Below are positions 31,943 to 42,202 of a stretch of 64,000 nucleotides of DNA, piece by piece. Position 1 is the first letter of the stretch. Each line of letters begins with the position of its first letter. The DNA is from CAG-964 sp902789345 (GTDB lineage Bacteria; Bacillota; Clostridia; Oscillospirales; Acutalibacteraceae), in assembly GCA_052117325.1 (NCBI GenBank), contig JBQKJJ010000014.1; one strand, 5' to 3'. The position numbers and the translations under genes are program-made. The notes under the pieces were generated by a model. The model worked only from the letters and a program-made list of their open reading frames with translations. It did not search any database and was not told where the DNA came from.

Positions 31943-33851
31943 ATGAAAAAAAGAATAATTTCCGCAGCAATGGCGCTTATAATGAGTGCTTGTATGTTGC
32001 CTACAGGAATACTTACAGGGGCCGCTTACGACGAAGAGCCTACAGAAAGCCTGGAATCTATAAACGACAGAATTAAAAATTCCGCCGAAAGTTTTTATGA
32101 AACAACGGCAGCGGAAAATACAGACTGGAAATCAACCACCGTCACTATTATAAACGGCGCTATGTCTAAAATACCGGTTGAAGGTACGCCTGCCAAAATA
32201 GGAATTTGGGTGGGGCAAAAGTTTTTGGATAATCTGGTTAATTCATCAAAGCCTGACGACACAGAACAGATTCTATCGGCTATAAACTCGTTAAATCAAC
32301 AAAATCAAACTACACTGCTTAAGCTTGACCAGCTAAGCGAGCTTGTAAAGGACCAGTCAAAGCTTAATGCTATTAACCATTATTACAACGGCAACAATGT
32401 TCTGTTTTCAAAAACAAAATTATATATTGCCGATTTGCAAAACACCGAAGGTCTTACTGACAAGCAAATAGAAGAAAACCGCAAGAACACCCTGGTGTGG
32501 TCTATTGGTGACACAACAAAAATTAAAGAGCTTAACTTTGGCGAAAAGTCGTATTTTGACCAAGAGGTATCTTCTTTGGGAGAAAAACTTCAAGATACGG
32601 TTTACTTAATAGACGGTAGCTGCTCGCCGCTGGATTTAATGAACAATTATTCTCTACAGCATTTTAAATGGGAACACCAGGGCTACGAAATGCGTGAAAA
32701 ATACTGGTCATCACTTGCTAACCTTTATATGACATCGGCAAACATTATGTATACATCACTAAACGCAAGAATTGAAGTATATGAAGACAAATACGGCGAA
32801 GGCTCTGCTAACCTACTCCGTGGAAAGCTTACGGCATTGTTAGACACCAACAAGATAATTAAAGAGCTTGCAGAGCAAACAACCGTTACACAACTACCCG
32901 ACAATTTACGCCGCTACCAGGTTCCGGGGCACGAAATAACCCTTTGCAGAGAGGCAAGAAAGCAAACCCTGCCTTACCTTAACGCAGGCCCAAACGATTT
33001 TAAATGCCCTAGCGATAGAAAAACCAATAAGCACTGGGATTCGTTCTATATGTACACGGATAAAAACAAAAAAAACCCACGAAGCATTATCTGAAAAGTA
33101 TTATAGAGATATTTATAACGACTACAACCCAAAAGGCTCAACAGAAAAGGTTTCACTATACGATATTTTCTTCTCCTCAGAAAACGGTGATTTTATCAAG
33201 CCGAAAGAAAGTAAAGGCTCTATGGACTGGATGTTCGTTACCAACGACATAAAAACCGTATATTCACAATCAAAAACTATTTTCGGTCAGGTCACAAATG
33301 AATACTGGACAGTAGCAGATGTACTTTTAAATTCAAAGGACTGCAGCTATGTTGAATGGCGGCATGGCGGTGATAAAAAAATGCAGCTTAACAATAGATA
33401 CAGCGTTATTGCCAGAATGTCAGACGGCGGCCGTTTCTACACCTATATTCCTAAGGAATACTGTGACAGCTTTATTATGGTTATGCCGGCAGAAAACCCG
33501 TCTAACACCGTACCGGGAAGCGGCTCAGGTCAGGAGGTAGTTGAAGTAACCGTAGATGATACAACTACACCTACAGAGCATACTCACAATCTTGAGTGGA
33601 AAATTGACCAAAACCCTACAAATGAATCTACAGGGGTTAAGCACCTTGAGTGTACAGTATGCGGACTAAAAGAAGAAGCTGTAACAATACCTAAGCTTAC
33701 AGGTGGCAATGCATCTCAAAACACCTCAAGTACAGTAAAATCTCCAAAAACAGGCGGCAACAGCTACATTGTTGTTCCTGCCGCACTGCTTGCAATTTTA
33801 TCCTCCGCCCTTGTCGCAGGCTGTGTCAGAAAGAGGCGTAAAGTAAAATAA
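31943..33851 (+). pseudogene. Secreted helical surface protein with TG-type sorting tail, split by one base
   Basis: ATG 31943 (GGAGATGAGG upstream) gives a signal peptide ending near ILTGAAYDEE and a long helical region (ILSAINSLNQQNQTTLLKLD, then NNYSLQHFKWEHQGYEM). The frame stops at 33094, just after an A8 run at about 33068-33075. With seven A's it continues (KTHEALSEKYYRDIYNDYNP) to 33851. It then passes SYVEWRHGGDKKMQL and a Cys/His segment HTHNLEWKIDQNPTN with VKHLECTVCGLKEE. The end is SPKTGGNS, a hydrophobic helix and RKRRKVK, a sortase-like tail. Function unknown; the helical N-terminal region recalls alpha-helical toxins or adhesins only in general shape. Phase variation or sequencing error are both possible. 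Confidence 0.65.
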
Positions 33852-33920
33852 TCTTTAGCGGCTCTATTCTATAATAAGAGTTAAAGCAAAAAAAGCCTAT
33901 AAAATAAATTATAAATAAAA

Positions 33921-33972
33921 AATTTCCTTTCAAGCAATAACCAAAATAAAAAGCTTAAAAGGAAGTTTTTTA
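33921..33972. terminator. Bidirectional terminator
   Basis: AATTTCCTTTCAAGC (33921-33935) pairs imperfectly with GCTTAAAAGGAAGTT (33953-33967), with T-runs outside on both strands. It separates the TetR operon from the minus-strand zinc-ribbon gene. Confidence 0.65.
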
Positions 33973-33980
33973 AGAAGCAT

Positions 33981-34024
33981 CATTGCCCGCAGTTCCTACT
34001 CTTAACAGGAAACTGTGGGCAATG
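33981..34024 (-). terminator. Hairpin after the small membrane ORF
   Basis: CATTGCCCGCAGTT (33981-33994) pairs with AACTGTGGGCAATG (34011-34024), one G-T wobble. It lies 21 bp after the end of the 36-codon ORF on the minus strand, just before the bidirectional terminator. Confidence 0.55.
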
Positions 34025-34045
34025 TTATGTTTTTAATATTCTGTA

Positions 34046-34156
34046 TTAATTTTTGTCTACATTATTTAAGAAAAACTTTTTAGATTTGCTGCAGAAAATA
34101 TAAAGCCTGTATAAAGTTGAAACTGTAAATGCCGCAAATACTGCTGTTAATACCAT
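34046..34156 (-). CDS. Small membrane ORF, 36 aa, in frame after the zinc-ribbon gene
   Basis: ATG 34156 opens VLTAVFAAFTVSTLYRLYIF then CSKSKKFFLNNVDKN. One membrane helix is followed by a basic tail. It is in the same frame as the zinc-ribbon protein, whose TAA stop lies only five codons upstream. No ribosome site precedes the ATG. Either the stop was gained and the helix once anchored the larger protein, or the small protein is translated by coupling. Confidence 0.4.
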   Translation of the reverse strand: MVLTAVFAAFTVSTLYRLYIFCSKSKKFFLNNVDKN

Positions 34157-34171
34157 AAATCCAAACAGAGA

Positions 34172-35392
34172 TTATTCCTTTTTTAACTCCTCCCACTGTG
34201 GTCCAAGCTCCAAAGAGCCGTCCTTTGAGCCCACAAAAGTATCTCCGTTACGGTATATATGTTCATAAGCCACATCAGCTTGGTAGCTGTTGCCACCATA
34301 ATCTGTAAATCTGTTAACTCCTCTTATTCCGTCAGAGCTATGGTCGATAATTCTATCCATCTGTTGGCTATGCTCCTGGCAGGCAGAATTTACGATATTG
34401 GAAGTTTCGGACAGAGTTTGTGAAATATGTTGAGATGCCCGTATTGCGTTCTGCTGGCGAGTCATCATACCGTACATTTCTGCCTGATTTGCGTTGCGCA
34501 ATTCCTCGTCCTGAAGTGCATAATACACCGGGCCGTATTGAAGCTCTCGTATAAAATTGTGTAAGAGGGCATTGCAGTCAAAGCTATCCTCTGCCGGCAC
34601 TGCAATAGCTATGTCAAAGGCTCTGCCCCAGTCCGACTTAACCTTAGCCTCTCCCATCATTCCGCCAAACATTCCAAAGCCACCCATAAACATATTTGAA
34701 AATCCGTTGCCTGAATTAACCTGCTGGCCGTTTCCTGCATCGTTGGTTACAGCTATTGCTGTTGCAAAGCACCCTTTATACGCTCTGCCGTAGGCAGAAA
34801 ATGAAACATTATATTTATACAAGCCTGCCGAAACCGGTCTTTCAAGCTTGCGGGCCGCTTTATTTGGAAAGCTTTGGCATTGCTGTTTAAGCGTATCGTC
34901 ATTCTCAGGCGAAAGCTGCAAATTACAAATATTACCGTATATCTTCATTAACCTTTCTGCGGCATATTGTTGAGGATTTACAAGGCGCCTCCAGCAAACC
35001 AGCGACCAGCCATCTACAGCATAATCCTCTGCTTTGGCAAATGTTCCCGGGCCGGTCATATTCTGCCCCGGGGTATAGTTTTTATAATAAGCTTCAGGGA
35101 AAAACGATAGGTGTTGATCCGCCGGGGAATCAAGCTGTAAACCCTTACAAACCGGCTCTAAAATAGATACGGAGCCGTCATTAGTTACCTTGTAATTCCA
35201 GTCCTTAGGTATATAAGCTTTGAAAATAACGCCTCTGCCGCCCCAATCAATCAGCTTTACAGGGTTGTACCTAGGTTTATTATCAGAAAGGATGTACTCC
35301 ATTCCGCAAAAATCACATTTTATTTTTGTGGCACCCTCTGCAACATTCATTTTAGCACCGCAATTACGGCACTTCACTTCTTTAAAATTCAT
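34172..35392 (-). CDS. N-terminal zinc-ribbon protein of unknown function
   Basis: 406 residues from ATG 35392 (MNFKEVKCRNCGAKMNVAEG) with GGGAGG upstream. Zinc ribbon CRNCG-x15-CDFCG at 8-30. The middle (about 60-260) is a beta-rich domain with Trp-rich segments (VDGWSLVCWRRLVNPQQYAA). A glycine/methionine-rich insert (SNMFMGGFGMFGGMMG) follows at about 230-250. The C-terminus has helical QNAIRASQHISQTLSETSNI. This looks like the family of single-zinc-ribbon proteins (TFIIB-type) found beside secretion or stress genes, but no function is established. Monocistronic between terminators. The downstream helix in frame after its stop is noted separately. Confidence 0.65.
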   Translation of the reverse strand: MNFKEVKCRNCGAKMNVAEGATKIKCDFCGMEYILSDNKPRYNPVKLIDWGGRGVIFKAYIPKDWNYKVTNDGSVSILEPVCKGLQLDSPADQHLSFFPEAYYKNYTPGQNMTGPGTFAKAEDYAVDGWSLVCWRRLVNPQQYAAERLMKIYGNICNLQLSPENDDTLKQQCQSFPNKAARKLERPVSAGLYKYNVSFSAYGRAYKGCFATAIAVTNDAGNGQQVNSGNGFSNMFMGGFGMFGGMMGEAKVKSDWGRAFDIAIAVPAEDSFDCNALLHNFIRELQYGPVYYALQDEELRNANQAEMYGMMTRQQNAIRASQHISQTLSETSNIVNSACQEHSQQMDRIIDHSSDGIRGVNRFTDYGGNSYQADVAYEHIYRNGDTFVGSKDGSLELGPQWEELKKE

Positions 35393-35416
35393 AATATGCC
35401 TCCCTATTACTTGCAC

Positions 35417-35760
35417 CCTCGGTTTTACATAAGGGTGCAGATTAACGCTTCATTATAATCATAATATTAATATTTAATAAACCGATTTCACACTTTCCTA
35501 CAGTCCTTGCTGTTTTTTCGGCATATAACGGTACATAGCCGAGAGCCTGTGTGCTTTGCAAAACCATTAAATTATATACTACAATGCCTGCTTTGTTTAC
35601 CATAATTAACAGCAAATATTTTATATAGCTGTTCTAACATTGTCATCACTTTATTTGTGCGAAGTATATATTAAAACACAATAATTTACACAATTATTAT
35701 AACATATGACAGCATATGTGTCTACAATTTTTTAAGCCAATATAAGCTAAGTCAGTAATA
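35417..35760. other. Gene-free spacer
   Basis: A/T-rich. Contains no supported ORF on either strand (a 78-codon minus frame reading into the kinase terminator lacks start signals). It should contain the promoter of the zinc-ribbon gene; I see no consensus pair. Confidence 0.5.
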
Positions 35761-35793
35761 AAAAATAGCGGATGGGATATAACCCTACCCGCT
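35761..35793 (-). terminator. Terminator of the histidine-kinase operon
   Basis: AGCGGATGGG (35767-35776) pairs with CCCTACCCGCT (35783-35793), with a TATTTTTTATT tail on the minus strand. Confidence 0.7.
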
Positions 35794-35871
35794 GTTATAT
35801 TTTGTATATACTCTGCCTCTGTTTTAAGTCTTTGGTAATTGTTATAATTGCAATTATTAAATGTTCTATGT

Positions 35872-37092
35872 TTATACCCTTGGAAATACGGCGGTGACTG
35901 TAATGGTGTTGTCTCGTATTTCGGCATAGACATCGCCGTCCATTTTACGCATAAGAGTGCGGCAGATGTATAAACCTAAACCACTGCCACTGTTAGTACC
36001 TACATTTGAGCCACGCCAAAAGCTTTCAAAAATATGGGGCACTTCGCTGTCGTTTAGGGTACAGCCACTGTTGCTGATATGTATTAGCCTACAATCATCT
36101 TCGTCAGAAAAAGTAAGTGCTATCAATTTTCCGTCACCATATTTAATGGCATTCTCTATAATGTTTTGCAGAACTTCAACAGAGCGTTCTAAATCTCCGC
36201 TTAAAATGCAATCGCAAAAGTTATCAATAGAAAAATCAATTTTTAAGTGATTCAGTTTATCAGCATAAAAGTCTTTTATTCTCTTTATTAATTCTGAAAA
36301 ATAGAATTCGCCTGCTTCAACCTCCAATTCCAGAAAATCCTCTCCCACTGTTTTTACAATACCGTCTACATAGCTGCGGATTTCTTCACATTTGGAGTTT
36401 ATGCTTACTGCTATTTCTTTTTTCTTTTGTTCGTCACTGTACAAATCTTTTTCCAATGCCTTTGAATAAAGCTCTATTACGCTTAGGGGTGTTTTAATAT
36501 CATGCGAAAGAGAAAGTACCATTGTCTTATTCTGCTTTTGCAGTGCAAGCTGGGATAATTTCTGGCTTCCCAGCTTTTCACGCAGTAAATCAAGTCCCCA
36601 TAGGAATTTACCAAAATGTTTTTCTCTGTTTTCTTTTAGCGGAACGGTTAAGTTCCCCTTAGCAAGCCTTACGGGATAATCCCTGATTTTTTCAAAGGGA
36701 CGAATAATTTTTATATATATAAACAACAGCAAACCCAAAACAACAAGTGCCGCCATACAATAGAAAGAATTAAACACAAGAATAACCGTTGAATTATCGT
36801 TCTGATAACAGTAATCAAACCGATAAAGCGTACCGTCAATTTCCTTAACAAGATAGTCTCTGTCACCGCTTGAAAAGCCGTCTGTAAGCTTCTCTACCTT
36901 TGTAATTGTAGGGTAATCATCAAGGTTATATCCCTCGCCGTTTTCAATTTTATTGGCAATTCTCTGGGCTTCAACACGATAAGGGCGACTTGTGTCACCC
37001 TTATCAATGTTATTAAAAATTAAATTTGCACCGATTAATACCGCTGTTAAAAGCAGAAAAACAGCAATAGACAATTTAAGATAGCTTTTCAT
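35872..37092 (-). CDS. Sensor histidine kinase
   Basis: 406 residues. Two membrane helices (about 8-28 and 107-127) flank a ~78-residue extracytoplasmic sensor. HAMP-like IIRPFEKIRDYPVRLAKGN follows. The H-box is VLSLSHDIKTPLSV (His near 195). N-box NIIENAIKYGDG and G-boxes GSGLGLYICRTLMRKMDG are intact. It phosphorylates the response regulator encoded upstream (stop 37096, four bases away). Partnering an ABC transporter with an FtsX-type permease suggests sensing of cell-envelope antibiotics or peptides. Confidence 0.92.
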   Translation of the reverse strand: MKSYLKLSIAVFLLLTAVLIGANLIFNNIDKGDTSRPYRVEAQRIANKIENGEGYNLDDYPTITKVEKLTDGFSSGDRDYLVKEIDGTLYRFDYCYQNDNSTVILVFNSFYCMAALVVLGLLLFIYIKIIRPFEKIRDYPVRLAKGNLTVPLKENREKHFGKFLWGLDLLREKLGSQKLSQLALQKQNKTMVLSLSHDIKTPLSVIELYSKALEKDLYSDEQKKKEIAVSINSKCEEIRSYVDGIVKTVGEDFLELEVEAGEFYFSELIKRIKDFYADKLNHLKIDFSIDNFCDCILSGDLERSVEVLQNIIENAIKYGDGKLIALTFSDEDDCRLIHISNSGCTLNDSEVPHIFESFWRGSNVGTNSGSGLGLYICRTLMRKMDGDVYAEIRDNTITVTAVFPRV

Positions 37093-37095
37093 TAT

Positions 37096-37758
37096 TTACC
37101 TCTCGTAGCGGTAACCCACACCCCAGACTGTTACAATATGCGTAGGCTTTTTAGGGTTGTCTTCTATTTTCTGCCGAAGCCATTTAATATGTACTGTAAG
37201 GGTTTGCAGTTCTGAAAAGCTTTCCCAACCCCAAATTTCATTAAAAATATAGTCTTTATCAAGTGTTTTACCACTGTTTTCAACTAACAGACGCAGCAAA
37301 TCAAACTCCTTTTGTGTAAGGTCAAGTTGCTTTTCGCCTACAAACGCCCTGCGCTTTCCTTTATCAAGCTTTATAAAGCCGTCGGAGATAAAGCTTGTCT
37401 GATAGCGCCTGGCAAAGACGCCCTTTATTTTGGCAAGAAGAATGTCAATATCGTAGGGCTTTTCTATATAATCGTCCGCACCCAGAATTAAGCCGTTTAG
37501 TTTATCGTCTTTTTCTGTTTTTGCACTGACAATTATAATAGGGGTATTTGAATTTTCCCGAATTTTGCGGCACACACCAAATCCGTCAAGCTTTGGAAGC
37601 ATAATGTCAAGAATAACAAGCCTGGCACCGTTGTTTTCAAAAGCAGATACAGTGCTTTCACCGTCTGTACAATGTACAACGGAATATCCCTCCGCTTTCA
37701 GAAAATCGCACAGCAATGTAGCCATTTCGGTATTATCTTCCGCAAGAAGAATATCTGC
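37096..37758 (-). CDS. OmpR/PhoB-type response regulator
   Basis: 220 residues from ATG 37758 (MADILLAEDNTEMATLL). The receiver domain has the acidic pair ED at 8-9, the phospho-acceptor D in RLVILDIMLPKLDGFG near 50, K in IIVSAKTE, and a winged-helix C-terminal domain with the SELQTLTVHIKWLRQKIE recognition helix. Likely activates the adjoining ABC genes. The ATG at 37770 is a less supported alternative start. Confidence 0.92.
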   Translation of the reverse strand, partial: ADILLAEDNTEMATLLCDFLKAEGYSVVHCTDGESTVSAFENNGARLVILDIMLPKLDGFGVCRKIRENSNTPIIIVSAKTEKDDKLNGLILGADDYIEKPYDIDILLAKIKGVFARRYQTSFISDGFIKLDKGKRRAFVGEKQLDLTQKEFDLLRLLVENSGKTLDKDYIFNEIWGWESFSELQTLTVHIKWLRQKIEDNPKKPTHIVTVWGVGYRYER

Positions 37759-37784
37759 CATAAACCTCACACTCCATACTAAAG

Positions 37785-38537
37785 CTAAAATCCCATTTCA
37801 AGCAGCCAGTTATTCAGTCCGCGCTGGCGCTTTCTGTGATCCCCTTGAGTTACAGTATACTCCCCATTAATGTTGCCGTCAACTATATACAAAACACGGT
37901 TACACTCGGCGGCAACCTTTGTATCATGAGTAACCAGCATAATGGTGGTACCCTCTTTATTAATTTTGCTAAGCTCCTGCATAACCTCGTTAGAGCTTGC
38001 ACGGTTTAAGGCGCCGGTAGGTTCATCGGCAAAAATCATATTTGGTGAATTTATCATACTGCGGCAAATACACGCCCTTTGAAGCTGACCGCCTGATACT
38101 TCATTTATATTATTATCAGCTATGTCAATAATACCCAGCTTACGCATCAGCTCCTTGGCACGCTCCAACTTTTCTTTAGCAGACAATGTATTTGCTTTAG
38201 ACTGGCGGGCAGGTAATACAATGTTGTCAATTACCGAAAGATTTCTTAGCATATACATTTGCTGAAAAATAAATCCCATCTCGTTAAGCCTTAGCTCTGC
38301 AAGCTTCTTTCCGTTAAGTTTTGAAATGTCTTTACCTCTAAAGTTCACCTGACCGGCAGTCATAGAATCCATACCCGAAACAGTGTAAAGCAAGGTACTT
38401 TTACCCGAGCCCGAGGGGCCCATTATGGCAACCATTTCTCCTTCTTCTACTGTAAAATTAACATTACGCAGAACATTATTTTGGCGTTTATTTGTAATAT
38501 ATGTTTTGCAAAGGTCCTTTACCTCTAAAATAGCCAT
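37785..38537 (-). CDS. ABC transporter ATP-binding protein (MacB/BceA-like)
   Basis: 250 residues. Walker A is GPSGSGKSTLLYTVSGMD at about 39-56; FIFQQMYMLRNLSVID, signature SGGQLQRACICRSM, Walker B MIFADEPTGALN and MLVTHDTKVAAECNR follow. Pairs with the FtsX-like permease for export or removal of lipid or peptide antibiotics from the membrane. It starts 10 bp after the permease gene. Confidence 0.93.
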   Translation of the reverse strand: MAILEVKDLCKTYITNKRQNNVLRNVNFTVEEGEMVAIMGPSGSGKSTLLYTVSGMDSMTAGQVNFRGKDISKLNGKKLAELRLNEMGFIFQQMYMLRNLSVIDNIVLPARQSKANTLSAKEKLERAKELMRKLGIIDIADNNINEVSGGQLQRACICRSMINSPNMIFADEPTGALNRASSNEVMQELSKINKEGTTIMLVTHDTKVAAECNRVLYIVDGNINGEYTVTQGDHRKRQRGLNNWLLEMGF

Positions 38538-38547
38538 TTTGTCCTCC

Positions 38548-40901
38548 TTATTCTATACTATTAATTTCGTTTGAGCTAATATTGCGAATGCTTAGTGCAG
38601 ATATAAATACACTAAATACTGTTGCTGTAAAAACAATAATCGGGTAAATAACATATGTTTTTAAGATGTCAGTATCAAATATAATATTCTCTGCACCCAT
38701 CATTTTGAAAATTCCGCTTGTAGTCAGTTGTCCAATAGGATTTGCAAATATAATTGAGAGCAACACTGCAAGCAGCATAATAATTCCTATTCTAAGGGCC
38801 TGCCACACCATGATTGAACTATTTTTAAAACCTATTGCCTTAAGCATAGCAATTTCTCCACGCTCTTTCGTTAAGAATGACTTTTCCATTAACACTGCTA
38901 CCAAAATGTCAATTAAAATAACCACCAACAAAATCATATTGGAAACGCCCTGCACCACATCGCCGGTTCCTTCAACACAATCATCCGCATACTCCGCCGC
39001 AGTCATAATTTTGTCATCAGGATAAATGTCCTCCAACGCCTGAATACGCCTTTCAATTTCAGAATCTGACGGGTTATCCGAAAAATCAATTTGGATACCA
39101 AACAATCCCACAAGTTTTTCAAAGCCATATGACTGATTTGGATACAGCCTGATACTATCCCCCATAAACATCATTGTTTGGTATATAGCAGTAATCATAC
39201 AGTCCTTTTCTTCGTCATTTATTTGTAATGTAACGGTGTTACCAATATTCACATTCAGCTTTTCCGCCGTTGTGCGAGTTATGGCAATTTCATTTTTATT
39301 TTGCGGTGCAGTACCCTCAATGTAGGCATACCGGTCTGTATCTGTGTTAATTCCCTCTATTCCTGTAGTTTTAACCTTTGTGTCTCCTTTTGTCAAAATC
39401 ACATTTGTAGCCACCTCAGTAAAACAATCTGCCTTCCAGCCCTTTTCTTCCAAAACGCTTTCCAGTTCTTCTATTTCTTGTTTAAGTTTCTCTCTGCCGT
39501 TTGGAACCATATAATTACTACTCGATGTTGTTGCAATGGCAGCGTCACACTCTCTCATGTTAATCCAACCCAACAGCTTTTCGCTTTGTAATGTGGAGGA
39601 CACATTTAAGCAGACCATTATCATAGAAATACCCACAAAAAAAGTTAGCAACATAATCAAAAAGTGCTTTATTCCACTTAAAACATCATTAACCGCCATA
39701 AACAATACAGGTCGTACCGGCTTTGCATTAAAATGAATAATTCTTTTTTTCTTGTAATTTTCTCCTGTTGAGCCATTGCGAATTGCATCTACAGGCGTAA
39801 ATTTCTTTACCCTGCGTGTGCTTACCCAACAGAATAAAAGTATTGCAGCTACAACAACAAACGCACATAAAACACCCAGCAAAGCTCCGTTCTGTAGGTC
39901 ATAACTATACTGCCTGATACCCGCAAAAGCAGCATATTTCCAAACGGGAATGATAAAATTAAGCCTACAACCGCACCTACTACAGAAATTGCAAGATATT
40001 TAACCATATATATAAAGCGTATTTTTCTGTCGGGAATGCCAATCGCCTGCATAATGCCGATTTGCCGGAATTCCTCACTAAGCGTAAAGCTAACCGTAAA
40101 GGAAAGAATAACAAGTGAAATAACAATTAAACATACGCTAACTACTAACAGAACTCCGGCAACAATCATTTCCATAACATATGTATAATAAAACAAGCTA
40201 CGGTCGTCTGCGTTTAGAATGGAATCGCATACTACCAAATTCTTTTTCAAAGCAGGTGAATTGTTTGTTTTAATAAAGTTAATTTCCATTTTTTGTAAGT
40301 TGGCTTTATCTGTTTTTTCAAAAGATTGATAGTCACTGTCAGACACCAAAAGTCGCTTAACACCCACAAATCTTGAACCCAGTATAGCATCCTTTAATAC
40401 GCCTTTTACAGTAAAAGTTTTGCTGATGTCGTTGACAGTAAGAGTAATACTGTCGCCTATGTCAGCCTTTTTATCATCAAGAATCGTTTGCGGTACATAA
40501 ATTTCCCCGTCATTTACTTGGGAAATTTCCATATTATTTTGGTCAAAAAAAGTCTGAATACTGTTTTTTAAGCTGTCAATTATTATCGAATTCTTGATTT
40601 CCTCCTGCCCGAATTCACATTTTGTAACAAAAATACATTCCTCTGTCTTAATTTCTGTTACTCCGTCTGTATTTTTTGCAACCTCTTTTGCACTTGGCGT
40701 ACTATTTCCTATCTCAAAGGTAATAAAATCACTCACACCAGACTTATCAAAGAAATTTTCAAGTGAATTTGTAATGGCAAGCAGATTATTAACGCTGGAG
40801 GAAATAAAGGTTACCGCTAAAATAACAAATAAAAGTACAATTATATTCATTGTTTTTTTACGCTTTATATCATGTTTCAAGATGTCAAAAAACATATGCA
40901 A
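38548..40901 (-). pseudogene. FtsX-like ABC permease, split by a single-base deletion
   Basis: The N-terminal half starts at ATG 40901 (MHMFFDILKHDIKRKKTMNI) with a membrane helix, a large extracellular MacB-like domain and helices. The frame breaks near 39937 and ends at 39849. The C-terminal half is open from about 39937 to 38548 (YAAFAGIRQYSYDLQNGALL then GVLCAFVVVAAILLFC), with a second extracytoplasmic domain and the FtsX core (MLKAIGFKNSSIMVWQALRI). One more A at GGAAATAT (plus strand TTT at 39937-39939) restores a ~780-residue protein. It is the permease for the preceding ATPase. Disruption could be real or a base-calling error. Confidence 0.8.
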
Positions 40902-41141
40902 TCTCCTTTTGGTTTATCTCTATTGTAGCACAGAAGTCATATTTGTGATACTTATATAGACTTATTACTTCCATACTTCCTGCTCCCTACTTACATGTAA
41001 ATAATTTGCAATTGTTAACCTTGCAAATAGAGTATATCAAAGAAATTATTAAATAATCCTTAAATAATCAATATAATTTTAATTATATTTGTCGCAATAA
41101 ATTCGGTGGTACAGTTATTATGAATTATAACAGCTAAAACA

Positions 41142-41179
41142 AAACCCGACCTTACACACTACTATGTAAGGTCGGGTTT
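41142..41179 (-). terminator. Terminator of the surface operon
   Basis: AAACCCGACCTTACA (41142-41156) and TGTAAGGTCGGGTTT (41165-41179), 8-nt loop, no mismatches. The rest of 40902-41141 holds nothing but an A/T-rich spacer. Confidence 0.8.
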
Positions 41180-41205
41180 AACCGTTGTATTAACAGATTA
41201 AATTT

Positions 41206-41514
41206 TTAAACACGGCTTTTTCTTTTAAACACAAAAGCTATAACTGCTATAGCTGCAACAGACGCTGAAACAGCTACAAATATTAACACCGACTGTTGTC
41301 CTGTAAGGATTAAAGCTCCGTCGGAGGAATCCGAGTTGCTCTCAGCCGGACTGCTTACTTGACTGTCAGTAGCAGGCTGTGTATCAATATGCGCAACTAC
41401 CTCGGTATCGCCCAGACACCTGTCGTCAACAGCCTCTGCAGAATATACAGCGGTAAAAAGGCACGCAGCCACAATAAGAATAAAAAACACTTTTAAAAAA
41501 CTATGTTTTTTCAT
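41206..41514 (-). CDS. Small surface protein with signal peptide and TG-type tail
   Basis: 102 residues. Signal peptide (1-26) ending AVYSAEA; a short Ser/Thr/Asp-rich spacer with PATDSQVSSPAES; then ALILTGQQSV, a hydrophobic helix and FKRKSRV. The TG-hydrophobic-KRK layout matches a sortase-like or membrane anchor. It is last in the minus-strand surface operon, so it probably attaches to the wall and may act with the large protein. Confidence 0.65.
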   Translation of the reverse strand: MKKHSFLKVFFILIVAACLFTAVYSAEAVDDRCLGDTEVVAHIDTQPATDSQVSSPAESNSDSSDGALILTGQQSVLIFVAVSASVAAIAVIAFVFKRKSRV

Positions 41515-41533
41515 AAATAAATAGCTTTATAAA

Positions 41534-42136
41534 TTATACTGTAATTATTGAGCTGTGGAATACCATATGTCCGCTGTAATCGCCTGCTATTTCGTCCAAA
41601 GACTTACCGTATATCTGGTTTTGATTTAGACGAAGAGTACCGTCAATTTTTTGTCCTGTTGTGTTAAAGGCTGTAAGCAGATAGCCGTTTTCACTCATAT
41701 CACCTGTGTTTACGGCCTGTCCCTCGTCCGGCAAGCCTTCATATACATCATATGTAAGCTTTGTGTTTGGAGATGTTGTCTGTGTGATATAGAACTGGTC
41801 GTTTTCCAAGTCCGCATTTTCGTCCTTAACTCGTACTGAAACCCAGTTATTTTCCGGCAGATTGTTAATTTCTGTTGCTGTTACAGTATAGCTTACATCC
41901 TTAAAATGATCGCTTGTTGTGTCTGACGGCTGAGTCAGAACGCCAAAATCAACCTTATCCGGAATAGTGATAATATAGCTTACCTCTCCCGGACCTGCTC
42001 CCTCAATCCTTGCAGTTACCTCTGCAGAACCGTCAGGAGATGTGTTTGTAAGGGTAGCTGCCGAAGCAGATACCACAGCTGCGGCAGACAGTGAAAGAGC
42101 CAGTGCCAATGCTAAAATACTTTTTGTTTTCATAAG
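41534..42136 (-). CDS. Secreted surface protein with beta-sandwich domain
   Basis: 200 residues from ATG 42136 (MKTKSILALALALSLSAAAV), which has GAAAGGAA upstream. Signal peptide cleaved near VSASAATL. The mature domain starts ANLTNTSPDGSAEVTARI-like and has VSYIITIPDKVDFGVL and a tail GDYSGHMVFHSSIITV. This pattern (IPDKVDFG, then -GHMVF-) is common to small secreted Firmicutes proteins resembling WxL or spore-coat-like surface layers. No anchor of its own, so it may be bound by the adjoining proteins. Confidence 0.65.
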   Translation of the reverse strand, partial: LMKTKSILALALALSLSAAAVVSASAATLTNTSPDGSAEVTARIEGAGPGEVSYIITIPDKVDFGVLTQPSDTTSDHFKDVSYTVTATEINNLPENNWVSVRVKDENADLENDQFYITQTTSPNTKLTYDVYEGLPDEGQAVNTGDMSENGYLLTAFNTTGQKIDGTLRLNQNQIYGKSLDEIAGDYSGHMVFHSSIITV

Positions 42137-42202
42137 AAAAATTCCTTTCAAATATATTTTATTTTACAATGTGTAATAATAAACACCTACTAAAAGCGGT
42201 AT

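Noticed and set aside
35697..35933. Minus-strand 78-codon frame downstream of the histidine kinase
   Set aside because: It overlaps the kinase 3' end in another frame and runs through the terminator; no start signals.
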